A DNA stretch of 64,000 nucleotides from Amborella trichopoda (taxonomy: Eukaryota > Streptophyta > Magnoliopsida > Amborellales > Amborellaceae), in assembly GCF_000471905.2 (NCBI RefSeq), contig NW_006500104.1, forward strand, positions 2,307,163 through 2,371,162, given 5' to 3'. Positions 46,512 through 58,500 of this stretch are shown in pieces. The translations under genes and the position numbers were made by a program. A model generated the notes under the pieces. That model did no database searches. It saw nothing but the letters and a program-made list of their open reading frames with translations, and was not told the DNA's origin. How positions within the stretch are numbered: position 1 is the first letter of the stretch; each line of letters begins with the position of its first letter.

Positions 46512-49500
46512 CTATATGCATTAAAAAAAAAAAAATTATTAAAAATGGTGCCTGCAGTATAAAGTTTAAGTTTCCATGTAAAATAATAAGACATTTATTT
46601 GAAAGTTTTTTGGGATTTTAAATTATATTGCCGATTGAAAGAAAAAGTTTATTTGCTTGATGATTAGGTTAAGAAGGAAAAAAAGATTCAAAATTTGATG
46701 GGAAATTAACATAAAAATCTATTTTTATTTTTAAAATTTCTAAACAGATTGTATATTATGGAGCCATTTACTATTGGTATAAAGAGGTCACAATTACTTA
46801 TAACTATCTCATGCGAAATCTGATAGCTTAGGTGTGTCATAAAATTCAAAAAAAATTTCTTAAACTTTGAGCTTGGTCAATGCAATAAATATAGCCATCT
46901 AATTTCACACACAATTGTCAAGTTGTGACCACTTGTACCAAATATAAATAGTCTCATTGTATACTTTTCTATTTTTAAAATACTCACTTATATTTCATAT
47001 TTTATTTTTAAGTCCCATTTTTATAGTGAATAGTATATTATAATTTTTATTTCCTTTTTTATACATGGGATTAAGTTCAAATTTGGATAGTAGATACTTC
47101 TCACTGTCTCACTTTTGAAAATTTACCAAAATATATTTTAAAATTAAATAATATAAAATATAAAATATATGAGAATATTCTTAAATTTTGAAAATCAAAA
47201 CAGATTTTTCCATTAATTTTCAAGGGAAAATATTTTTTAAAATGGGGAATTGGTCATTTTGAAGCCGTAGCTTTATATGATTTTGAAAAATAAATAAAAA
47301 TTCAAATAAAGTCACATAGAAACATATCTTATAGGAATGGGCTCAAGGGTGGGGTGCCACAATGTTACGTTTTGAGTACCACTCCTACTACAGGTGGATG
47401 ACCCCTTCTCCACTAAATTAAAAAAAAAAAAAAAAAAAAAAAAGAAAAAAAAAAGAAGAAGAATCCATCTTACTATTTTAAGTTGGGCGAGGCCATCAAT
47501 GGAAGGTGTGTTTGAGCCAAGAACTTGTATAACTTCTTTCCTTGCCCTCTCTTGCCACTCCGGGTGCATGGCCAAGAGAACAACGGTCCACGTGAGTAGT
47601 GCACTGGTGGTCTCGTGACCAGCAAGATAGAAGGTCTTGCATTCATCCACTATGTCCTGCAATGATATATTGGAATTCACTTGTGATTGTAGCAACATTC
47701 CAAAATAGTCATCACCGTAACCATTTGCATCTCCATTCCTCACTTTTTTCTCTCTTGCTTCAATCATTTTCATAATTGACTTCGTGATTTGTTGGTCTAG
47801 TATTTTGGCTTCTGCTTCATCCTTGGATTGAAAAAGTCTCCATTTAAAATGAAAAATTCCAACGTTTTGTTAGTATACTCAAAACTACTCTGTGACATGC
47901 CACACATTTAAACACATTGTGAGAAAAATTCTTTTTGGACCAGTTTAATGTAGAAGCTTAGTTGAGTAGATTCTTCTCAATCTTTATGCCTTTAATATGA
48001 ATAAGAAAGGAAACTAAAGTGGGAGCCAAGAGATGACAATTGAGAAGCCATACAAAATAAATGTTAATCAGGTAAAATTATTTATTTAGAAGCCATACAA
48101 ATCTTTCCTTTATATTAATGTAAAGAATTTATTTATTTAAAAATGAGAGTACATTATAGGATTATTTGTTTTAAGTAGAAAAAGATCAAAATCACCTTTA
48201 ATTACATCAGGTTGCTGGGGATGAGCCAATCACCATGGTTAAAATTTAACAAAGTTTTCTCGAATTTTATGGCATATCCTTAGCCGTCAGATTTCACATA
48301 TGAAGGATAGGGATAATTGTAAATTTGTTGTACCATGGTTAAATACTATTACATTATACAGTCCTTTTAAGAATAGAGATGCAAAGGAACAAGACAAATC
48401 AAAGTGAATTAACTAAGAAAAAAATATGGTGGCACCAAATTTATGAAGTACATGTGCCAAATTGCAGAGACTTTTATGGCTATCAGTATTCTTAGAAACA
48501 TTGCAGAAAAACACATACTCAATTATAATGTGATTTTTTCTATCTGTGTCATTGAAAATGGACCAGACCCATGTAACTAGAAAAAGTGTGCATTCTATTC
48601 TATTAGTAGTATGTTCATTTATTTAACTATAGGCATTACCTAGATTGAAAAAAACCGTCAAAGATCTCTAACAAAGTTTCAAAAATATTTGTTCGACATT
48701 TAGTTTGTTTGTGTAAAGGTTTGTTAATTGTATGAATTAAGGTTTAAAAAAACGCCGAGTCAAGCCGGACTCGCCTGGTTCGACTCGGGAATCGCCACAG
48801 AACGAGCTGGTTCCACATACAAAACGGGAACTACCCGTGTCTAGAGAGAACCGGGCGGTTTTAAACGATTTTAAACAGTAAACCTTTTAAACAGTAAACC
48901 GCCCGATGACATCATCAACCGGCGGTTCTGACGTTACCACTCTGATTATATCATCAACCGGCGGTTTTGATGTCACCACTCCGATTCTACACAGACACGT
49001 GCAGACGTCACCACTCTGATTATATCATCAACCGGCGGTTCTGACATCACCACTCCGATTCTACACAGACACGTGCAGACGTCACCACTCCGACACGGAC
49101 AGATTCTACACAGACACGTGCAGACGTTACCACTTCGTCACGGACACGCAGACACGTGCGACAAAATCACGTGCCACATATCACGGGTGAGGTTGGGCCA
49201 ATGTTTCCGTGCGTATGCCTTATTTCATATTACATAGGTATTTATCTAGCAAAGTTGAATACCCATCCTTCGATGTGGGATAATTCCCAAATATCATTAA
49301 ATGAAAACGAAATATAAATATATTCTATTAATCAGCAACTTATAATCACATGCGGCGAGGTGGCGTGATGGTTATGACCTCTGCTATTTCTTTTGACCTC
49401 CCAATGTCGAATCCCCTTGGGCATTTCATTTTTTGTTGCATAATTGTTTTTGTTGTATATAGTGGTATAAATATTTTTATACATAATATAAAAGGCATAA

Positions 49501-52500
49501 AAAAATGAAAAATAAAAAATTTAAATTTGGTGTAGCAGTTAATTTTTGTTGTATATCGTGCTATAATTATTTTTGTAAATAATATGAAAGGCATAAAAAA
49601 ATAAAAAATAAAGTCATGTAATATACGCATTTTATTAATTTTTACATTGATAACCAAATCTTTTATTTTATTTATTAATTTTTACATTATAAATCATGTA
49701 ATGTACTATTTTTCTTACAGCTGCCAATAATATATTTTAAATTAGATAATATTATAAAATATTTTTAATTTATTATTATTTATCTAATAAAATAATTATA
49801 AAATATAAATTAATAATTATAATTTCAGTATATAATATTATAATTAGTTAGGTTGTAATAATTTTGGATTATAGTTAATTAGGCTATAATAATTTACGTT
49901 TTTTTTAGCGGATTAGGGTTTTTCGCCAAAACGAAATTTTAATGGCCATTATTTCATTGATTTAATCTACTCTTTATAATAGTCTATATATAATTATATG
50001 TATAATTATATATTTTAACTATGATAATTCTATGATTTTTCTTTTATACGATGAAAATTTAATGGTTAACATAAGTTTATATCGGGAAAGAGCATCTCAA
50101 TATTCACAAATTGATGAAAAAAATGTACGTTAATAATGTAATACCCTCATTTCTTATTGGATTCTTAAAAGATAATATTTATAAAGAATTTTAATACTTT
50201 TTTTAGAATTTTTTTGAAGCTTAATCTGACCGATTCAGTCGATTCCCGATACAGATTGCCGATTCGTCGATCCGGATGGGTTTTTGAGATGTCCGATCCG
50301 GATCACCGACCCTTTTTTTAAACCACTGGTTTGAATAGGTTTAGATGTTGTGGGCAGTCTAACCATTGACAGGAGTAAGCCCGGCCCGATCTGGGGTTCT
50401 AATATGACTAGTGCCTATTGCAAACTTTATCTGAGTCACTTTGATTTGGTTGAAGTCTTTGATTCAGCTCCAAAACAAAGTGAAACCAATTCAACAATTT
50501 TAGGGAAATTTACGTATGAATTGGGTTTTTTTTTTTTTGCTGTTATAATGGTATCGCCCTGTCGTTATTATCTGGAAGGACCACGGTTTTTTTTTACTTT
50601 TTGACAAATTTTCCCCCAATCCGCTTTATTTACCCCTCGAAAACATGGACTCTTCTTTCTGTCTCTTTAGTGCGTCCAGGGATCCTGCTGGCGATGAGGG
50701 ACCATCGGTTTCCAAGGAGGTGATGAAGTCGAAGGATGAGGTCTTTCTTGTCGGGGCCAATACGGCCGGCAGCTCTTTCTGCATCGCAGGAGGCCAACGA
50801 GCTTCGAAAGAGTTCGCCATCAGCACTCCCCCTCACGCGCAATGTATGCAGCCAGCATTTCATCCTGCTCTGGGGTCCATGGCCCTTGCTTCAAACCCAC
50901 CTTACTGCAGCACGATGTTGGTACCCCACTCCCTCTGTTGCTACTGCTTCTACCACTCGTCGCTCTACTGCTGCTGCTACAGGAACAGATGACTTACGAC
51001 TCCTCATTGTTGGTTCCCTGCTTTAATTTCTGGTTCTGATCCTCATTGTTGGTTGTATGCGTCTTTTTTTTCTTTTACAATTTTAGGTATCTAATATTTG
51101 ATAGGGGCCCTTGACGTGTGTTTGCTTTTCAACTCGGGAGAGAGAGAGAGAGAGGAGAGGGAGAGGTACTTCTGTAATGGGGGGAGATACAAAAGCTAGA
51201 GAGATAAGAGTTAATTTGCTTCAAAAAAGAGAGAAAGAGTTAACTCATTTTTTAGGGTGGCAAAAAAATAAAAAAATGTCTTGGATGCATCATTCCAGTA
51301 ATAACAGTCAATTTTTGGGCAAACCGTTATAATGGTAAAAAAAACCCGAGTTCGTACGTAAATTTCCCACAATTTTAATACGTTTCTAAAGTTTTCGAAC
51401 CATGATTAATTAAACATATGATGTATATACTTGATATGTTCAAAACTTGTAAAATATACTTCATGTATTAAAAGAAAAGATAGGAACACCTACCTATTTA
51501 GACTTTTTTTATGTTTAAAAATATTTAAAACCTCTCAAAGACCTTAATCAATCCAAGAGCTAAAACACTTTCTTGTCGTGGCCAAGACAAATAGCTCTCC
51601 GAAGTCCAAAGGGAATTTGATAGCATTTGTTGTTATGTAACTCATCATTTATTTGAATTTGCTCTCTCTCTCTCACACACTAGTAAGCAGCCCTGCGTTG
51701 CACAAAATCTTAGAAATTTCATCTAATAGAATTATTAATAATAAAAAAATTTAATAAACCAAATAGAAACTAAGAAAATCAAATTTTGTTGAAATAGAAT
51801 GACAGATATTTAAGAAAGAGCGCTAAGTATTGTTAAAAATTAATGCTACACTAGATATAGCAATTCTGCACATGTATGTACATTAATATATATAAATTTA
51901 AAGATGTACTTTACATACCAATTTACCATATGTTATTAGAATTATTTGTAATTATATTTGATGATATTATTAATATTTTTGAAGTAATTTGACAATATGT
52001 CTTTTGTATGACATTTTATAATAGCACATAAGAATTTGATAGCAAAATGACTAATGCATCGTATTATTATAAGGAAAATGTTTATACAAGGATGCAACGT
52101 TAAAATGTAAGATTAATGATCCACATCAAAAATCTATTGAAAGAGGTTGTTTTAATATTGAAAAGCTCTCTAATTGATTATCTTGACATCAAGATGTACG
52201 AATATGGTAAAAAAAAAGATTGAGTCCTAGAAAGAATGCATCTTGCAATATGTTATCTAGGCAGTTCATTTTCAAGATTTTCATATGTTTATAGATCTAC
52301 TTGATTTTAACCATTTTTAAGTTTTACAAATTTATAATTAGATATAAAAATATATTTTCAAATAATACTAACGATTTTTTATACCAAAATATACAATTTG
52401 AAGGTGTGCTTTAGTTGGATTGTCTAATATTGCAACAACCTTATAGAAACCACACTATAATTATAACTATAATTAATTCAACTAGAAAATTATTAATTTT

Positions 52501-55500
52501 CTTGAAACTAAACAGTTAATTATATTTGAGATTGAGGTCCTAAAAATAATGTGTAGGAAAGAATAGAGACAGACGTGGTACTCTTAAATTTAATCGAGAG
52601 GTCTATGGAATGACGAGAGAGAGAGAGCGTAACAGGAAGGGACCACGACAGAGAAGAAAGGAGGGGGTTATGGAGAGAGATGGGGAGTTAGAAAGTAGAA
52701 GATGCGAGAGACAATTGTGTGTGGAAAGTTCTAACATCTAGACGAAAATGAATAATGATTTCGTCCTCGCAGAGCTCTAAAAAAAGCCATTAGAGCGGTT
52801 GAAATTGACCACCATTGCCATAGGTCCCCATTGTTTGACATTTGATTGGTATGATGTTAAAAAGCTGTGGGATACAAAAGTGACTACATTGTAAAAGTGT
52901 CCTAAACTTTAAAAGGAAAACATCTCTATTCTTTTTATTTTGAATTTCATTTCTCAATAGATCCAAGTTTTGAAAATAATATTCAGGCCTCTTAAAATCC
53001 ACCTTCATAGCCCTCTGAATTCAAATACCTGCAAAAGTTTTACAAAAAATAAAAAAAAAGGATAAAAAACTTCGGGAGAGAGAGCACTATGAAGAGAGAT
53101 AAACAGGGCGCTAACCATGCCATTTGACAATACATTCTCCCCCATCTCCAGCAAAATCACCGTGGTTGTATATGACATGGTTGGGTGTGGAAATGTGGAG
53201 CAAAAACTCTATGATGAAGAGAGATACTCCACTCTTGAAGCTTTTTCTTATGATCTTCTATGTCTCTCTTCAAAGAGCTTGGCGTTTAAAGATGTATCTT
53301 TTAGGGCTATTCCATGTCTGGTATGGTATGTTGCTTTGTTGCTATTAAAAGACCAGAGTTTTTTTAGAGTCTGATACTCGTTAGTGCTTCTCCAAGGTCT
53401 GCCCCGGGCCCAAAAACCCATCTGTTAGAATTCAGAGTCCTCACTTGTTTTCTCTCTCTAAAGCTTCTTTTTCTTTCTAATGCATGAGTTCTCTCTCTCT
53501 TTGCTAGTGAAATGTCGCCATTCTCGAATCGTATCCTCTATCAAAACCCGCTTCTTAGATTCCATTGTTTTTCTCACTCTGGCTTTGTTTCTCTCTCTAA
53601 GTCAGGTTCTCACTATTTGACACCTCTGTTTCCTTTGCAATCATAATCCCAAAATTGCGTTGTTTTGTCTCTCTACCTCTCTCACTCCCCCTCTCTGAAA
53701 CCCATTTCTCCCTGATTTATCTCTCACTATCCCCCAAGTTTAAGGTCTCTTTTTTTTTCTTTTAAAAGAAAACAAAGAAAAAATTTATGAAACTTTTGCA
53801 GATACTTGAATTTGGAGGGCTATGAAGGTGATTTGAGAGGCCTGAATTGGGGTCTTGATTTGGAGAGAGAGAGAGTGTTGGGGGAAGTTAAAAGATATAT
53901 TATTTAGGATATGTATGACACAATATATATTTTGAAATCTTGATTTTATTGTAAAATAAAACCTAAAAACAATGGGTACGAAAATATTTACTCAAATTTA
54001 AATTATAAATTTTTGTGATCTACTTTTGAGATGGATTTCGAACCTAATTTTTGGAAAATATACTCTCTCTAATATATAAATCATTAACATATCAAAAATT
54101 AAATTTTAAAACTAAAATTAATATAAAAAAATTTAAACCTTTTATTTTTAATTTTTTTTGGATCGGACGAATACTTTACGTCCATCATTAAGATTAACAT
54201 GACGGATGTTTGATGCGTCGGAAAGCAAATGCAGACCGCGTCCCCAACGCATAAAAGACTTTTCCTATTAAAGGCAATAGATTTGGGGAGACCACACTGT
54301 ACAAAAGTTGTGGCACCCCATAAAGATAATTATATGGACTCTTTTAGTTTGAAATTTTTTGTAGAATACTTATTCACTCCTAAGATCACTTAAAAAGAAG
54401 TTGACGATTTGTTGCTCAAAATCTTCCAAATCAACTATCTTTTAAAGATTGATTTTTGAAACATTATCATTGAAGGATAGTCATAAACATGGTTTTAAGG
54501 GCCAAAAATCAATTTTTGTTAGGTAAAGTTATCAAAAAATGACAAGGTGAATCAGGAACGATTTAAAAATTTGTGAGATATGAGAAATTAGTGTAACCAC
54601 ATGTTTTTGCTGCGAGACCACGGTGCTGTGCTAGGTTGGTCTCACGAGAACTTGTTCCCCGGCAACCCAAAATACATGTCTATGTGATTTGGATGCAAGA
54701 CCATGTTCTAGGATGGTCGCGTGAGACCACTCGAACTGCAACCCTACATTAAAATGGAGAGAGGGTCTTACCCACTACCGGGAAAGTCAATTTTCTGGAC
54801 ATTCGAAGCAACTATCTTTCCCAACTTTGCTAACAAATCGAACATATTTTTTCCTTGTAAATAACTGCTTCCGAAGGCTGTCCTTGAAATAACGTCCAAC
54901 GTCAAAACCCGAAATTCACCTGAAATTTCAGTATCTCGCCCTTCGTAATCTCTCCATCTGCTTATCATTTCTTCAACACTTATTACCATTTTTGAAAGCA
55001 CACCCTGCGAGATACATAAATTCTCTATTTCAAAACTCAATTCTAATTATTTGAGATTCGCTACATGAATCATATTTTTGTATTATTCTCTGTCAAAAGC
55101 AATACCTTTAAAAAGACAAAAGCATAATATTAGTTTAGTATTCATAATAAGATGTAAACTTTTAAGCTTGCTGTCTCTCTAACAACCTACCTCTTTTACC
55201 CAAGTGTAGGATAGGTTAAAGAAAAGTTTAAGATCCTATCCTTTCTCTCAACCCCAGCTTCAATAAATGCAATGCACTAAAATATTGATTAGACTTTTGT
55301 TTGTTTCTAGTGAATGGTGAAGTGCAAGAAACTTTGCATGGGTATATAACGAAGGGCTTATATTAAACAAAATTGGTTTTGTATAACTATATTATCCCGT
55401 GAAAAATCATGTTTGGTATTTTTGTAGTAAAATAACTGTATCTTGTGTGCCCACAAACTCACGCAAAAATACGAGTCGGCAAAGTCACGAAAAAAAGGTG

Positions 55501-58500
55501 TTTGTTTATGCACCCGTCTCTTTCGCTCATGGCCATGATAAATTGGACAAACAATTGGGAAGAGTTTGTCTAATTATAGCAAATGCCTTTATGTGAGAGA
55601 CACGTGTACTCTAGTTGAAAAACAACTCATAGTTTTATTTAGAGAGAGAAACAACTCATTTTGACTTTTGACTAGGGTCTCATGACTTTGCTAGAGAAAA
55701 AAATTTGCACAAACAATTAGGGAAGAGCCTTTAGTTTTTTTTTGAGAACTGGGTAGAGATATGGTAAATTTATTTTTGAGATAAATATTAGAGAATTTTT
55801 AGTGAGAGTAGCTATATCAAAATTTCAAGTTTTAGCGAGAGAAAATATCTTAAAATTTTAAAGAGAGATGAACTATTTAAATATAAAGTTTTAGTGAGAG
55901 AGAATGTAACTTAAAATTTTAAAGATAAAAAATATCTAAATTTTTAGAGAGAGAAACCATCTCAAATTTTTTAAAAGAAATTAACTCAAATTTAAACTTT
56001 AGAGAGATAGAGTACCTTAAAATTTTAAAGAGAGAAATAATATCAAATTTTAGATAGAGAAACTGCCTAATTTTTTTTAAAGAAAAATTGTCTTAAAATT
56101 TTTTCAGAGAAAACTACATCAAATTTTAAGTTTTAGAGAGATGAACTACATCAAAATTTAGAGAGAGAACAACCTGAAACTTTTTATAGAGTGAACTAAA
56201 TCGAATTTTATTGAGAGCAATTACCTAAAAATTTTTTATATCAAATTTAAAATTTTAGATAGTTTTTCTATCTAAAAATGTTGAGATAGTTTCTCTATTT
56301 AAATTTTAAGAAGTTTCTCTTTTTAAAATTTGGTATAGTTTATCTCTCTAAAATTTTGGTAAAATTTTTTACAATGGAAAAATATTTTATATGTACTTGT
56401 TGCATATCAAATATGTGTAATATAATTTTCACATGAATTATATTATAAACCCAGGTGTCCTAAATAGTATAAACCCAGGTTATGCATCGTCTACAAGCTA
56501 TCAAGTCATTTCTCAATAACCCCGTTTTGACATAACCAGAATGCAAAACATGTTTCGTTTACCCTAGGATCTAAACAAGCCCATATTGTTTTTTAAGTTT
56601 AATAGGTGCATCCCACCCTTGTGAGAGGTGTCCACGTCCCAACTTTTCCCAGCAAAACAACTAATAAATTTAAAATAAGAACTAAAATATTGTGAGCCAT
56701 CCGATAAAGATGAGACCAGTGGGGGAAAAAGTGGTCAAATTCAACCGTTAGGTGAGAATACTGTTTTTAATTTTGGCTGATTTTGGTGAATCGATCGGGT
56801 ATTTTAAAATAAATGTAAAAAAATATATGTAAAATAATAAAAAATAAGGGATGCTGTTTGTGATGCATTCTTTTTAATATTTTTTATATTTTAGCGAAGA
56901 TTAAAAATGTTTTTGGCCATTAATACTTATTTTTACATTTTTTCCATCTATTTTAGAAAAGTTCAAAAATATTCCTAAGCACAAATAGTCTCTTTAAAAT
57001 CTTTTTTTTCCTCATTAATTATGAACTTCATTTGGACTAGTTTTGTTTAACCATGTTTTAAATATACTTTTCATATTTATTAGATTTTGTTTTGTTTTAT
57101 TTTTTAAAATTTTTTTTTTTATCGCTCGGGATTTGCCTTGTTAGGCTGGTTGCACTGGCCAATTTATAGCTTAGTACCAAATAACTGCTTCCGGCTCCAT
57201 GTTTGGTTCACAGTTCCAGTTGGATTTTCTTACACTGGATGAGCCACTTCGAAGTTAATTTGCAAAATCGCGCCTGATGTTATACCAACCATCAAAAAAA
57301 AAAAAAGAACGAATGATGACCAACCAGGATCCTCTTTTTAAAACATAAATTTGTATTTTAATGCATAATTCTGTAAAAATCCTCCAAATTTCCTTTATGC
57401 AGCTTCTTCCACAAAGAGAAAGTTCTACCGAGCATCAAGATGCAAAAAAATAAAGCATGAAAAACAAATAAAAACTTGCCTTTTGCTGATCTTATACTGA
57501 ATATCAAGATTCAAAAAAGAAAGCACTAAAATTAAACAAAAACTAGCTATTTTTGTTAATCTTCCACCAAGCATCATGATGCAAAAAAAAAAATACACAA
57601 AAATCAAATACAAACTTACCATTTTTGCTGATCTTATCCTGAGCATCAATGCACAAAAATCAAATACAAACTTACAATGCATCAGGCCCTATTCTTTTGC
57701 GGCCGGGCCCATTGCCAACCTTACTAAACATCAAAATAAACATTAGAAGGTTCACATTATAGTTCTTATATAATTTGGACTTATCTTGAACACATTGAGG
57801 TAATCTCACCATTTCACCAGGGCTAAAGGTTAACTTAGAAGTCCAAATTACAATTAAACTCCCTAAGTTTCATTTCTTTGGACGCCTACGAAAAATACAA
57901 TAGCTTTCCCTAAGTTTTGCTTACTCGACGTCTTGTTGCAGAGGTGACTAAGAGTCGAGCACCCCAAAGTAGAGAAAGAGGCAAAGAAAGAGAGAGAGGG
58001 AGAACAAACAAATAGAAAGATAAATATAAAGGGCTCTTAGGAATAGGTAAAATCTCGAGAGAGAGAGAATGACAGAGATCACACCAAAATATAAAGATGG
58101 ATGAATTTTTATTGAAAGGGCATCCTTGTGAAGGGAGAATTAAGGTTGTGGATTTAAATCTTTGCAATTTTTCAACTATTTGAGGACGGCTACAAGAATC
58201 CTAGTCCTTCATTCTCATCTATCAAAGGCCATACTTTAAGAGGGATCATAAGCCCTTATATCTTTCTGATTCAGCGTGTCGTTTATGGAGAATCCCTTAG
58301 CATAAGTAATAATGCAGATTTTCATAAAAAGTTTTCAAGAACTTTTAAATTGTCTATCAAATACAACTCACCTCCTCTACCCGGGCTTGGGATGCAAAGA
58401 AAGTCTCAAGGTTCTCACCCTTGTCAACCTGTTGCTCTAAATCTGTGTATATAAAGATTCTTAACCCCATATAGAGAAAGAGAGAGAGAGAGAGAGGGGT

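Noticed and set aside
50645-51039. Plus-strand frames of 65-115 codons
   Set aside because: They overlap the MYB fragment on the other strand and have Cys/Leu-rich low-complexity composition.
52790-53008. 72-codon minus-strand frame upstream of P450 exon 4
   Set aside because: Mostly the left arm of the foldback element and without P450 motifs; the exon 3 to exon 4 join needs nothing in between.
58370-58445. Possible extra P450 exon downstream of exon 2 (an open stretch including [15 protein letters not shown])
   Set aside because: Exon 2 joins exon 3 directly in phase and matches the family without it. The stretch resembles the SINE-like body near 700-800, and P450s have nothing similar there.
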